Numbered from the stretch's first letter, positions 54,440-64,000 are shown. The stretch is 64,000 nt of DNA from Noviherbaspirillum sp. L7-7A (GCF_019052805.1 NZ_JAHQRJ010000001.1:2294001-2358000), one strand, 5' to 3'. Translations and numbers: made by a program. Notes: generated by a model not told the origin, from the letters alone.

Positions 54440-57400
54440 ATGGCCAAGTTTTTTATTGACCGCCCGGTCTTTGCCTGGGTGATCGCGCTGTTCATCATGC
54501 TGGCAGGTCTGCTGTCGATGCGCACGCTGCCGATCTCCCAGTACCCGACGATCGCGCCGCCGCAGATCGTCATTACCGCCACCTATCCGGGCGCTTCCGC
54601 CGCGACGCTGGACGAAAGCGTCACCAGCCTGATCGAACAGGAACTGAATGGCGCCGACGGCCTGCAGTACATCGAGTCGCAGAGCCAGTCCAACGGCCAG
54701 ACCCAGGTCACCGCTACCTTCCTGCCCGGCACCAATCCGGACCTGGCTGCGGTGGACGTGCAGAACCGCATGAAGCGGGTCGAGCCGCGCCTGCCGGAGT
54801 CGGTGAAGCAGCAGGGCGTGCAGGTGACCAAGTCGCGCGCCAACTTCCTGCTGTTCACCACGCTGGCCTCCACCGACGGCCGGCTCGATCCGATCGCGCT
54901 GGGCGACTACCTGTCGCGCAATGTATTGAATGAAATCCGGCGCGTGCCGGGCGTGGGCCAGGCCCAGCTGTTCGGCACCGAGCGCGCAATGCGCATCTGG
55001 ATCGACCCGGCCAAGCTGGTTGGCTACAAGCTGAGCACCGCCGACGTCTCCAATGCGATCCGCGCCCAGAACGCGCAGGTGGCCTCGGGCACCCTGGGCG
55101 ACCTGCCCGCGCCCAACCGGCAGCAGATCGCCGCGCAGGTGGTGGTCAGCGGCCAGCTGACCTCGCCCGAGCAGTTCGGCCAGATCGTGCTGCGCGCCAA
55201 TCCGGACGGCTCCACCGTGCGCCTGCGCGATGTCGCCACCATCGAGATCGGCGGCCAGGCCTATGCCACCGCCGCCCGCCTCGACGGCAAGCCCACCGCC
55301 GCCATCGGCGTGCAGCTGTCGCCAACGGCCAACGCGCTGCAGACCGCTGACCTCGTGAAAGCCAAGATGGCCGAGCTGTCGAAGTTCTTCCCGCAGGGCG
55401 TGATCTATGAAATCCCCTACGACACCTCGACCTTCGTCAAGATCTCGATCGAGGAAGTGGTCAAGACCCTGGTCGAGGCGGTGATCCTGGTGTTCCTGGT
55501 GATGTACCTGTTCCTGCAGAACTTCCGCTACACCCTGATCCCCACCATCGTGGTGCCGGTGGCGCTCTTGGGCACCTTCGCCACCATGGCCGCCTTCGGC
55601 TATTCCATCAACGTGCTGACCATGTTCGGCATGGTGCTGGCGATCGGCATCCTGGTCGACGACGCCATCGTGGTGGTGGAGAACGTCGAGCGCATCATGA
55701 GCGAGGAAGGCCTGTCGCCGCGCGACGCCACCCGCAAGGCCATGAGCCAGATCACCGGCGCCATCATCGGCATCACGCTGGTGCTGGTGGCGGTGTTCAT
55801 CCCGATGGCCTTCTTCGGCGGCGCGGTCGGCGCGATCTACCGCCAGTTCACGGTGTCCATGGTGTCGTCGATGATGTTCTCGGCACTGCTTGCGCTGACG
55901 CTCACGCCGGCGCTGTGCGCCACTATCCTGAAGCCGGTGGAGAAAGGCCATCATGTCGAGAAGCGCGGCTTCTTCGGCTGGTTCAACCGCGGCTTCGGCC
56001 GCACCGCCACCCGCTACCAGGGCTTTGTCCGCCGCATGCTGACCAAGGCCGGCCGCTACATGCTGGTGTATGGCGCGATCCTGCTGTGCGTCGGCCTGCT
56101 CTATGCGCGCCTGCCGACTTCCTTCCTGCCGGCCGAGGACCAGGGCTATGCGGTCACCAACATCCAGCTGCCGCCGGGCGCCTCCGCCGCCCGCACCGAG
56201 CAGGTGATCGAGCAGGTCGAGAACTACTACATGAAGCAGAAGGACCTGGCCCATATCGTCGCGGTGCGCGGCTTCTCGTTCTCCGGCAGCGGCCAGAATG
56301 CGGGCCTTGCCTTCACCCCGCTGAAGCACTGGGACGAGCGCAAGGGCGAGGAACATTCGGTCAATGCCTTCGTCGGCCGCGCCTTCGGCGCGCTGTCGCA
56401 GATCAAGGACGCGATCATCTTCCCGGTCAACCCGCCGCCGATTCCCGAACTGGGCAACGCGACCGGCTTCACCTTCCGCCTGCAGGACCGCGCCGGCCTC
56501 GGCCACGACGCGCTGCTGGCGGCGCGCAACCAGCTGCTGGGCATGGCGGCGCAGAGCAAGGTGCTGGCCGGCGTGCGTCCGGAAGGCCTGGAAGACACGC
56601 CGCAGCTGCGGGTCAATGTCGACCGCGACAAGGCCAATGCGCTGGGCGTGTCGTTCGCCGACATCAATGCCACGCTGACCACCGCCTTCGGCTCGTCCTA
56701 CATCAACGACTTCCCGAACGCAGGCCGCCTGCAGCGGGTAATCGTCCAGGCCGATGCCGAGGATCGCCTGCAGCCGGAAGACATCGGCCAGCTGTATGCC
56801 AAGAACAGCGCCGGCGACATGGTGCCGTTCTCGGCCTTCTCCAGCACCTCCTGGAACACCGGCCCGGTGCAGCTGAACCGCTACAACGGCTATCCGGCAA
56901 TGAAGCTGGCCGGCAATGCCGCGCCCGGCCGCAGCACCGGCGATGCGCTGGCCGAGATGGAGCGCCTGGCATCGCAGCTGCCGACCGGCTTCGGCTACGA
57001 ATGGACCGGCCAGTCGCTGGAGGAAAAGACCTCCGGCTCGCAGGCGCCGGCGCTGTTTGCGCTGTCGCTTCTGGCAGTGTTCCTGGTGCTGGCCGCGCTG
57101 TATGAAAGCACCAGCATTCCGCTGGCGGTGATCCTGGTGGTGCCGCTGGGCCTCCTGGGCGCGCTGCTGGGTGCGACCATGCGCGACATGCCCAACGACG
57201 TCTACTTCAAGGTCGGCCTGATCGCCATCATCGGCCTGTCGGCCAAGAACGCGATCCTGATCATCGAGTTCGCCAAGGACCTGCAGGCAGAAGGCATGAG
57301 CCTGATCGACGCCACGCTGGAAGCGGTGCATCTGCGCTTCCGCCCCATCATCATGACCTCGCTCGCCTTCATCCTGGGCGTGCTGCCGCTGGTGATCGCC

Positions 57401-57592
57401 AGCGGCGCCGGCTCGGCCAGCCAGCGCGCGATCGGCACGGGCGTGATGGGCGGCATGATCACCGCCACCGTGCTGGCGGTCTTCCTGGTGCCGGTGTTCT
57501 TCGTGGTGGTGCGCAGCCTGTTCAAGGGCAGCAAGCGCCAGCGCGAGTTCTACGCCTCCCATCGCATCCATACCCATGAGGAACAACTATGA
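54440..57592 (+). CDS. RND efflux pump, AcrB/MexB type (HAE-1 family)
   Basis: This trimeric proton-driven multidrug exporter has 1050 residues, the exact size range of AcrB. It begins MAKFFIDRPVFAWVIALFI. The proton-relay aspartates lie in LVDDAIVVVENVERIM (TM4 region), and the C-terminal half has GLIAIIGLSAKNAILIIEFAKD. The gene overlaps the channel gene by four bases (ATGA). It is part of the complete repressor-adaptor-pump-channel locus and is expected to export a range of amphiphilic compounds. Confidence 0.97.
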   Translation: MAKFFIDRPVFAWVIALFIMLAGLLSMRTLPISQYPTIAPPQIVITATYPGASAATLDESVTSLIEQELNGADGLQYIESQSQSNGQTQVTATFLPGTNPDLAAVDVQNRMKRVEPRLPESVKQQGVQVTKSRANFLLFTTLASTDGRLDPIALGDYLSRNVLNEIRRVPGVGQAQLFGTERAMRIWIDPAKLVGYKLSTADVSNAIRAQNAQVASGTLGDLPAPNRQQIAAQVVVSGQLTSPEQFGQIVLRANPDGSTVRLRDVATIEIGGQAYATAARLDGKPTAAIGVQLSPTANALQTADLVKAKMAELSKFFPQGVIYEIPYDTSTFVKISIEEVVKTLVEAVILVFLVMYLFLQNFRYTLIPTIVVPVALLGTFATMAAFGYSINVLTMFGMVLAIGILVDDAIVVVENVERIMSEEGLSPRDATRKAMSQITGAIIGITLVLVAVFIPMAFFGGAVGAIYRQFTVSMVSSMMFSALLALTLTPALCATILKPVEKGHHVEKRGFFGWFNRGFGRTATRYQGFVRRMLTKAGRYMLVYGAILLCVGLLYARLPTSFLPAEDQGYAVTNIQLPPGASAARTEQVIEQVENYYMKQKDLAHIVAVRGFSFSGSGQNAGLAFTPLKHWDERKGEEHSVNAFVGRAFGALSQIKDAIIFPVNPPPIPELGNATGFTFRLQDRAGLGHDALLAARNQLLGMAAQSKVLAGVRPEGLEDTPQLRVNVDRDKANALGVSFADINATLTTAFGSSYINDFPNAGRLQRVIVQADAEDRLQPEDIGQLYAKNSAGDMVPFSAFSSTSWNTGPVQLNRYNGYPAMKLAGNAAPGRSTGDALAEMERLASQLPTGFGYEWTGQSLEEKTSGSQAPALFALSLLAVFLVLAALYESTSIPLAVILVVPLGLLGALLGATMRDMPNDVYFKVGLIAIIGLSAKNAILIIEFAKDLQAEGMSLIDATLEAVHLRFRPIIMTSLAFILGVLPLVIASGAGSASQRAIGTGVMGGMITATVLAVFLVPVFFVVVRSLFKGSKRQREFYASHRIHTHEEQL

Positions 57593-59007
57593 TCCCGTCC
57601 CCTGCCCGCCTGGCTGTTACAGCCATTGCCGCGGCGGTGCTGGCCGGCTGCTCGCTGACGCCTGAACTGGTGCGGCCGCAAGCGCCGGTGGCGCCAGCCT
57701 TTCCGCCGCATGCCGCGGCTGCGCCTGGCCTCACGCCGGCGCGCGCCGCCGTCGACATCGGCTGGCGCGACTTCTTCACCGATGCGCGCCTGCAGTCGCT
57801 GATTGCGTCTGCATTGGAAAACAACCGCGACCTGCGCACCGCCGCGCTGCGCATCGAGGAAGCGCGCGCCCAGTACAACGTGCAGTCGGCCGACCTGCTG
57901 CCCAACCTCAATGGTGTCGGTAGCGGCACCCGGACCCGCACGCCGGCCAATGTGTCGCCGGTGGGCCGGGCCGTCAACACCACGGCGTACCAGGTTGGCC
58001 TGAGCCTGGCCTCGTTCGAGCTGGACTTCTTCGGCCGGGTGCGCAGCCTCAATGAAGCCGCGCTCGCCGCCTACCTCGCTACCGAGGAAGCCCAGCGCGC
58101 CGCCCAGATCAGCCTGATCGCCGAAACCGCCAAGGCCTACCTGAGCGAACTCGGCGCCGGCGAGCAGCTGGTGCTGGCGCAGCGCACCCTGCAGTCGCGC
58201 GAGGAAGGCTACAAGCTGGCCAAACAGCGCTTCGATGTCGGCGCCTCGTCCGCGCTGGATCTGCGGCTGCAGGAAACCCTGGTGCAGTCGGCGCGGGTAT
58301 CTGTGCTGACGCTGCAGCGCCAGCAGGCCCAGGCCCGCAATGCGCTGACCCTGCTGGTGGGCGCGCCGCTGCAGAATCTGCCGGCCGGCGCCGACCTGTC
58401 GTCGCAGAATGTGGTCACCTCGATTCCGGCCGGCCTGCCGTCGGACCTGCTGGCCAACCGGCCCGACATCCGCGCCGCCGAGTCGCGCCTGGTGGCGGCC
58501 AATGCCAACATCGGCGCGGCCCGTGCGGCCTTCTTCCCGCGCATCTCGCTGACCGCCGCGCTGGGCACGGCCAGCACCGCGCTGTCGGGCCTGTTCGACT
58601 CGGGCACGATGTCGTGGTCGTTCGCGCCGCAACTGACGCTGCCGATCTTCGATGCCGGCCGCAACCGCGGCAACCTGGATCTGGCCGTCGTGCGCCGCGA
58701 CCTCGCCGTCACCGACTACGAGCGCACGATACAGACCGCCTTCCGCGAAGCGGCCGACGCATTGGTCGCCCGCGGCACGCTGGAGGAGCAGGTGGAAGCC
58801 CAGCGCCTGGTGCGCGAAGCCCAGGCCGACCGCCTGAAGCTGGCCGACCAGCGCTTCCGGGCTGGCGTATCGAGTTCGCTCGATGTGCTGGATGCGCAGC
58901 GCGAACTGTTCACCGCCGAGCAGAACCTGGTGCAGACCCGGCTGCTGCGTCTGACCAATGCGGTGGATGTGTATCGCACGCTGGGGGGTGGGTTGACGGT
59001 GGAGTGA
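57589..59007 (+). CDS. OprM/NodT family outer-membrane efflux lipoprotein
   Basis: This outer-membrane channel of the AcrAB-type pump has 472 residues. The lipoprotein signal is MIPSPARLAVTAIAAAVLAGC (lipobox LAGC), and the mature part starts SLTPELVRPQAPVAPAFP. The OprM-type repeats are visible, for example QVGLSLASFELDFFGRVRSLNEAALAAYLATE and ANRPDIRAAESRLVAANANIGAARAAFFPRISL. It overlaps the pump gene by 4 bp and ends before a strong terminator at 59042. Confidence 0.96.
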   Translation: MIPSPARLAVTAIAAAVLAGCSLTPELVRPQAPVAPAFPPHAAAAPGLTPARAAVDIGWRDFFTDARLQSLIASALENNRDLRTAALRIEEARAQYNVQSADLLPNLNGVGSGTRTRTPANVSPVGRAVNTTAYQVGLSLASFELDFFGRVRSLNEAALAAYLATEEAQRAAQISLIAETAKAYLSELGAGEQLVLAQRTLQSREEGYKLAKQRFDVGASSALDLRLQETLVQSARVSVLTLQRQQAQARNALTLLVGAPLQNLPAGADLSSQNVVTSIPAGLPSDLLANRPDIRAAESRLVAANANIGAARAAFFPRISLTAALGTASTALSGLFDSGTMSWSFAPQLTLPIFDAGRNRGNLDLAVVRRDLAVTDYERTIQTAFREAADALVARGTLEEQVEAQRLVREAQADRLKLADQRFRAGVSSSLDVLDAQRELFTAEQNLVQTRLLRLTNAVDVYRTLGGGLTVE

Positions 59008-59041
59008 AACCTTGCCGGCTTAGGCTGGCAACGATTCATGC

Positions 59042-59076
59042 AGCGCGCATCAGGCTTGGCCGGTGCGCGCTTTTTT
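59042..59076 (+). terminator. Rho-independent terminator of the efflux operon
   Basis: AGCGCGCA and TGCGCGCT form an 8-bp stem with a 14-base loop, followed by six T. It lies 35 bp after the OprM-type stop codon. Confidence 0.92.
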
Positions 59077-59193
59077 ATGGGCTGGATGAGCGGGCGGCTA
59101 TGGCTGCCAATTCATGCATGGTCACTACGCATGCTGGATAGACGACGCGAGCATTCGAACAGGATGGCTAGCAGGTCTCTGCAAGGTTGCCAG

Positions 59194-60612
59194 TCAAACC
59201 AGCCTGCAGCAATCAGGGACAGGCGCGGATGCGGTGCTCGCTGCGTTTTGCGCCGCAGAGGAATTATCGCCTGTGCCCTGCTGCTGCAACGACGGCGCCG
59301 GTATCGGCGCGTACGGCAAGCCCGGCGCATACGCGGAACTGGACGAATCAGGGAAGCTGGCTGCATGCCAGTCCAGCGTCCCATGCAACCTATGGCGACG
59401 CGCCGTATTTTGCCTTGCCCGCTCCGCTTCGGCTTCCCGGGCGCATGCATTAAGTGCAGCATGCACGTCCACGATGGTGTCCTCATAGTGCTCCGTACTT
59501 TTGGAGACGAGAATCAGGTATCGGGACAGCACGTGTCCAACTTCTGCGGGCAAAGCAACCGGCAGAGATGACTGCGCAAACATCTCACCGTCCTGCATCG
59601 AAAGAGAAGCCAGCGTACGGTTTCTCTGCTGGAGGTCATCGAGCCGCCCGCCCAACAGGTAAGGTATTGAGGGTTCGATGAACTAGTCTAGGTTGTTATT
59701 CATAAGACTCAGATGTAGCAGCACAGGATTGCACTGGAATCCGTCAACTATGTGCTCGACTGTTCGGGAGCGACGAAACTTGTCCGTCATGCCGATCTTG
59801 TTGCTGGTCAGGTGAAGTGCTGTCAGCGTGCTGTTTTGCTTAAGCAACTGGCTTATCGTTTCCGCAATGTCGTGGTCAATTTGATTGCCGCTGAGATTCA
59901 AGGTAAGCAACGCCTTGTTGGTCTTCAAGGCAAGCAATATTTCCTGCGCGCCGCCCGTACCCAAAGAATTGCAGAACAGGTTCAGTGCGGTCAACGTGCT
60001 GTTGGTGCTCAAGGCGTGCCCCAGCATAACGCCACTTGCGCCGTCGAGGTCGCAACTCGATAGATCAAGTTCGGTCAGGCTCGTGTTGGCAGCCAGCATG
60101 CTGGAGAGGGTTGCTACGGCTTCTTCGCCAAGGTGGTTGTAGTCTAGGTCAAGGGAATTGAGCCCGATGCCGGACTGCAATGCATCACACAACTCCCCGA
60201 TGTTTGCCGAGGATAGCTTGTTCCCAGCCAGACTGACCCTGGTGAGGCAAACCGTGGTGCGAAGCGCATCGATGACCACGCCGATTTCCGCATCGCTCCA
60301 CTGTCCAAACTTGAAGCTTGCTGTGCTGATATGACCATGCTCGAACAGATGGGCCAATGCCTTGGGTTCGCCGTTGCGCATGCACCAGATGCCGAGTTTT
60401 ACGACGTCTGCCAGATCGTCCGGCACCTTGCCCTGTTCGATAAAGTTCTGGAATACCTGATGGCTGATGTTGTTGGGACAGCTTGGGCATGGCTTTGACA
60501 GTTCAGGAGCACTGGTCCGTTCGACCGTCGTTTGCGGGCCATTGTTTACTACACCTACGTAGCTTGAACCAGGCTGACCGTGGCCAAGAGAGCGCGAAAA
60601 AGCAGGTTGCAT
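59194..60612 (-). pseudogene. Leucine-rich-repeat protein gene interrupted by an in-frame TAG
   Basis: One continuous frame of 472 codons is broken by a TAG at 59683-59685. The first 309 residues have a short N-terminus with cysteines, then 28-residue ribonuclease-inhibitor-type leucine-rich repeats (LNSLDLDYNHLGEEAVATL, LTELDLSSCDLDGASGVML, LTALNLFCNSLGTGGAQEI). After the stop the frame continues GGRLDDLQQRN ... LPAEVGHVLSRYLILVSKS and ends in CCRLV. That tail matches the end of the neighbouring LRR gene (RIEDLYTRN ... FPTELGALLANHVLMLSRS, ending GCVLV), which shows it was once part of one protein. AAGGA precedes the ATG at 60612. It may be a nonsense mutation in a eukaryote-type effector gene. 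Confidence 0.8.
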
Positions 60613-61266
60613 AAAATTTCCTTTTCAAGATGAGCGGGATAGAAGCGCTAGGAAGAGACATGACGGGTGCGTAATTGCGCTCTTGTCCACGCCGCAGCAG
60701 GGCACAGTCCAAATAACATTTGCGCAATCAGCAAAAAGCAGCGTTGGGTAACCCTTACTCAAGTGATGTTCCGCTGTGCTTGAAAGGCATGCGCGGCACA
60801 GGCGGACGCATGTTTGCCCAGGCCGGATAGCATTGGCACGTCAACAGATACCTTGGAAAAATGGACCTTCCACGCGTAATAGCCAGGCAGGCAGGCCACT
60901 GCGTAAGCGACTGGAAGTAGGCTGCATGGATGTCTCATTGTTGCGGTGGGCGAGATGTAGGCGGTGCGACTAGACAGGCGCGGCGCTTGATAAGGTGCAT
61001 GATCCACGTCATCGTCGTTGCAGTGCATGGATATGATTTTGGGATCAGCGGAAAACCGCTTTGAATAACTCCTGCCCAAAGCATGTCCCAGTCGCCTGGC
61101 AAATCTTATGCGGCGTGTATAGCCACGCTACGCGGCACTATGCCAACGCAGTTGGAGCGTGATCGGAATGCATTAAGAAATGGCCGTCTCTCATCGTGTG
61201 ACCGTATGGAAGATGGCCATTTGGCTCAATGGTGTACATCACGCGGATAGTGACAGGCCTGTCCTT
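60613..61266. other. Intergenic region between two LRR genes
   Basis: A 654-bp region. It should contain the promoter of the first LRR gene. An ORF at 60759-61079 (minus) has no ribosome-binding site or family resemblance and was not called. Nothing else was recognised. Confidence 0.4.
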
Positions 61267-62810
61267 CTATACCAGAACGCAGCCCTCCGGCACTTTCTGC
61301 GTCCTGCTTTCCGAAGCGCCGCCTGACTGTTGGCCATGTTGTGTGCCAGTTTCGAGCGCCCGGATTGACAGCGCCACGTCGGTCGTTACCGATTCATATT
61401 CGGTCTCGCTGCGGGAAAGCATTAACACATGGTTGGCCAGCAACGCGCCGAGTTCTGTCGGGAACGCCACGGAAGGCTGGATACGACTGTACACGAAGGC
61501 AGCTTCCTCCATCGAACGCTTGGCTGCGCGGTTGCGCGTGTATAAGTCTTCAATTCTCGTCTGATGCTCTGGGCTTAAATCACTGCCATAAAAAGACAAC
61601 TCCTTGATTGTTGTGTTGCCACTCATGGCATTGCACAACATTTCTCCCACCTCGGGGGATTCAAAGACGCTGTGACAAAGACACAGGTAGTGCAAACTTG
61701 TGTTTTTTTGCAAAACGCTTACAAGAGCGAGTGCAGCCTCCTTATTAAATTTACTGTAGGACAAGTAAATTTTCTTCAATTGACTGTTTTCCTTAAGTCC
61801 ACTGAAAATTTCCACAAGATCCTTCGGCCCCAAACCATTATCGACGAAATGGAATTTTAAAATAGTTCGATTATTCTTCAAAATATTTTTTAAACCAGCC
61901 CCCAGGTCGGAACCAAATTTATTGTAGTCACAAGTCACGTCGCTCATGCTGCAATTTTCTGTCAATGCATCCGCAAAAATACGCCAGCCTTCAGGCGCAC
62001 ATTTATTTTTATAAAAAATCAGGTTTTTCAGGTTTGAACATTTTTTGAGATAATCACCAATAGCCCGCATGCTTTTCTGATTAATCTCCTCCTCACAGAA
62101 AGCTAAGTGCCGGACATTATCCTTTTCTTGCAACGCCGAAAAAAGATCCTGAATATTTACGGGCTCCAATTCATTATTACGGAGGTCCAATTTTAGTTCT
62201 TTATGATCTGGTAACGCATATATCAAGCTACGCATGTCCTGATCAGCCAATTTACTTTCACATATTTTCAGCTCTCTTAGTCCATTTTGTAATTTCAGCG
62301 CCTCTACTAAATATCCCAAGACGTTTGAGTCAAATTCAATCCTGCATAATCCGATAGTTGCTAGTTTGGGCCTTTCTTTCAACGCATCACCAAGCTTTTT
62401 TGCCAATTCATCCGTAAATTTCAGATTCTGAAGATCAATCCACGAAATAATGGAACTTCTGGAGAGTACATATGCGAGTGTAGGAATGCTGTTGGGATGG
62501 TTTTCCGCGACTGTTATAGAAATTGCCTGCCCTTTTTCCAGCCACCATACCAAGGCATTTTTTCATTGTTTTCTATACACCATTCAACAAGCCGATCACA
62601 TTGACGCTCGGTTGGCATGACAGCACCACTGCATAATTTTTCAAAATCTTTTATATAAAAATTTCGATATTGAGATGGATGCTTTCGCAACGGTGGAGTT
62701 TTTTTGCTCATGATCAAATCGCGGTCCATATCGACCTCCGGAGCATCAAGCGCAAGGTTATTTGTATTTACCGAAAAATTATTTCGGATCGAAGCGGGCG
62801 AAGAATTCAT
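61267..62810 (-). pseudogene. Leucine-rich-repeat protein gene with a homopolymer frameshift
   Basis: Two frames together make a 514-residue LRR protein. The N-terminal frame starts at 62810 (AGGA before the ATG) and reads CIENNEKMPWYGG before stopping at 62514. The second frame continues LVWWLEKGQAIS from 62553. Adding one A to the A6 run (T6 at 62558-62563 on the plus strand) joins them as CIENNEKNALVWWLEKGQAIS, which aligns with CMRNGEPKALAHLFEHGHIS in the neighbouring LRR paralogue. LRR repeats follow, then a tail ending GCVLV, a CaaX-like end. The DNA is AT-richer than its surroundings. It may be a pseudogene, a phase-variable gene or a sequencing error. Confidence 0.8.
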
Positions 62811-62893
62811 TATTTTCCTGGATTTCGATTTAAATATCAGTTGGCACAAGAGAAAATGCCACGACCAGCTGCTATGATTGAGAACTGTAAATT

Positions 62894-62937
62894 GTGATGC
62901 ACCAACACCTATTTCATTCCATTCTTATCGGTGCATC
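62894..62937. repeat. Inverted repeat TGATGCACC / GGTGCATCA
   Basis: A 9-bp perfect inverted repeat with a 26-base spacer, upstream of the frameshifted LRR gene and about 30-100 bp before the IS30 transposase stop. It could be an operator or a remnant of an insertion-sequence end. Confidence 0.55.
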
Positions 62938-62959
62938 AAGTTAAATTCCCTATATTAAT

Positions 62960-64000
62960 TAACGGGCGGTTTCAAGTCTGAAGTGCAACGGCTGTTAATG
63001 AATTGACGTATCAGGTTGATGGGCACTCGCCAAGGCGGCGGCATAAACCTGTAATGGCGAGAGCCAGTTATGCGTTGCGCGTGGCCGCGTATTGACGCTG
63101 TCAGCAATGGCATCGAGCTGTTCCTGGCTATAGACCGACAGATCCGTTCCCTTGGGCAGATACTGGCGCAACAGGCCGTTGGTGTTCTCGCAAGTACCGC
63201 GCTGCCAGGGACTATGCGGGTCGCAGAAGTAGACGCGCACGCCAGTATTGGCCGCCAAGTCGGCATGGCGAGTCATTTCCTTTCCCTGGTCATAGGTCAG
63301 GCTCTGGCGCAGCGGTGCACTGATGGCATTGAGCTTGGCCGTGAAGGCCGCCAATGCCGAGGCCGCAGTCGCATCTTCCATGCGCGCCAGCAGCACCAGA
63401 CGGCTTGTGCGCTCAACGAGCACCCCGACTGCGGACTGGTTGCCAGCGCCCTTGATGAGGTCGCCTTCCCAGTGGCCCGGCATGATGCGGTCCTCGACTT
63501 CCGGCGGGCGCACGTGGATGCTAACCATGTCCGGGATCTGCCCCCGGCGATCGGTGCCGCGACTGCGTGGCAGGCGCGTGCTGTGGCCATGACGCAGGCA
63601 GGCGATAAGTTCGCGGCGCAGTTCGCCCCGGGCATGGGCATAGATAGCGGTATAGATCGTTTCGTGGGACACGTGGAACTCGCGTTGGTGAGGAAAGACC
63701 CGCTTGAGGGTAGCCGATATCTGTTGCGGCGACCACTTCCAGCCGAGCATGGTGCGTACCACGCCCCAGCACACGGTTTGCCCATCCAGTTTGCCTCTGC
63801 CACGAGCATTGCGCCGGCAAGCGACCGCCCGCAATTGCGCATGGTGGGAACCATAGCTCTGCCCGGCACTGGTGTTGCGAGCCACCTCGCGAGCAATAGT
63901 CGATGGCGCTCGTTCCAGAGTACGGGCAATAGCCCGCACACTGAAGCCGCGCTGTCTCATCGTGGCAATGGTAATTCGGTCCTCAGGCTGAAGCTGCTGG
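62960..64000 (-). mobile_element. IS30-family insertion sequence, left end, truncated by the window edge
   Basis: The transposase frame is described in the next entry. The left terminus is estimated to lie near 62960-62975, at about GGTTTCAAGTCTGAAG. The other end and any target duplication lie outside the window, so the boundary cannot be confirmed. Confidence 0.6.
62995..64000 (-). CDS. IS30-family transposase (5' end beyond the window)
   Basis: The frame is open to the right edge, adding QQLQPEDRITIAT before the internal methionine at 63960, so the gene starts outside the window. At least 334 residues are visible, with a helix-turn-helix (FSVRAIARTLERAPSTIAREVARN) and the DDE catalytic core: Asp in HWEGDLIKG, Asp in TYDQGKEM, and Glu in CENTNGLLRQYLPKGTDL. 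These are the hallmarks of IS30-family enzymes. No frameshift is visible, so it may be active. It lies immediately upstream of the two damaged LRR genes. Confidence 0.95.
   Translation of the reverse strand, partial: QQLQPEDRITIATMRQRGFSVRAIARTLERAPSTIAREVARNTSAGQSYGSHHAQLRAVACRRNARGRGKLDGQTVCWGVVRTMLGWKWSPQQISATLKRVFPHQREFHVSHETIYTAIYAHARGELRRELIACLRHGHSTRLPRSRGTDRRGQIPDMVSIHVRPPEVEDRIMPGHWEGDLIKGAGNQSAVGVLVERTSRLVLLARMEDATAASALAAFTAKLNAISAPLRQSLTYDQGKEMTRHADLAANTGVRVYFCDPHSPWQRGTCENTNGLLRQYLPKGTDLSVYSQEQLDAIADSVNTRPRATHNWLSPLQVYAAALASAHQPDTSIH

Noticed and set aside
53138..57586. A 1482-residue ORF on the minus strand across the efflux operon
   Set aside because: It is antisense to well-conserved adaptor and pump genes and has the Gly/Arg/His/Gln composition of a high-GC shadow frame.
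59683..59685. TAG as pyrrolysine or programmed recoding
   Set aside because: Nothing in the window supports pyrrolysine use; a nonsense mutation is simpler.
60759..61079. A 106-residue ORF between the LRR genes
   Set aside because: No ribosome-binding site, no domain, and composition unlike a coding gene.

Overview
The window is high-GC, densely coded bacterial chromosome. The content (a TetR-controlled RND pump next to a pcm-like/rhodanese/TolC cluster, a pabB-pabC fusion, XdhC, pirin, an aldehyde:ferredoxin oxidoreductase operon and an AcrR-AcrAB-OprM type system) suggests a betaproteobacterium, probably Burkholderiales and perhaps Oxalobacteraceae. The taxonomy is inferred from gene content; no rRNA gene is present to confirm it.

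Layout. 0-7 kb: the end of a nitrate/sulfonate/taurine-type ABC importer, a lipoprotein metallophosphoesterase, pirin, XdhC and a LOV-domain hybrid histidine kinase. 7-17 kb: a type I secretion operon on the minus strand (LapB-like exporter, HlyD-like adaptor, 2008-residue RTX/cadherin-like adhesin) whose adhesin gene holds a nearly identical 2004-bp tandem duplication. 17-22 kb: a small repeat protein, pabBC, dcd, a frameshifted Sel1-repeat gene and an orphan gene with an internal duplication, with REP-like palindromes at both ends. 22-26.6 kb: a five-gene aldehyde:ferredoxin oxidoreductase operon (four-cluster ferredoxin, AOR, FAD protein, MoaD-like protein, 97-aa conserved protein). 26.8-30.5 kb: recQ, uppP, a DUF1439 lipoprotein and a cysteine-cluster protein. 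30.7-39.2 kb: an orphan gene, TetR with a palindromic operator, an RND adaptor and pump, a PCMT-like protein, rhodanese and TolC.

39.3-48.2 kb is accessory. It holds a DUF192-TadE-OmpA fusion, a small membrane protein, and a 1792-residue RHS protein whose C-terminal tip lies in AT-rich DNA and is followed by two exported small proteins (candidate immunity proteins). 48.5-52.1 kb encodes a giant left-handed beta-helix protein of unknown role (1193 residues, about 775 of them hexapeptide solenoid). 52.3-59.1 kb is a complete AcrR/AcrA/AcrB/OprM-type efflux locus with a recognisable AcrR-type operator and a strong terminator. 59.2-64 kb holds two paralogous leucine-rich-repeat genes, both interrupted (one by an in-frame TAG, one by a homopolymer frameshift) and both ending in cysteine motifs that resemble eukaryotic prenylation signals, followed by an IS30-family transposase that runs off the window.

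How the genes fit together. The lone TolC at 37.9 kb could serve both the TetR-regulated RND pump and the type I exporter, since neither has its own outer-membrane channel nearby; the third system carries its own. The strongest novelty candidates are the giant beta-helix protein, the LRR pair with CaaX-like ends, the DUF192-TadE-OmpA fusion, and the RHS tip with its exported partners.
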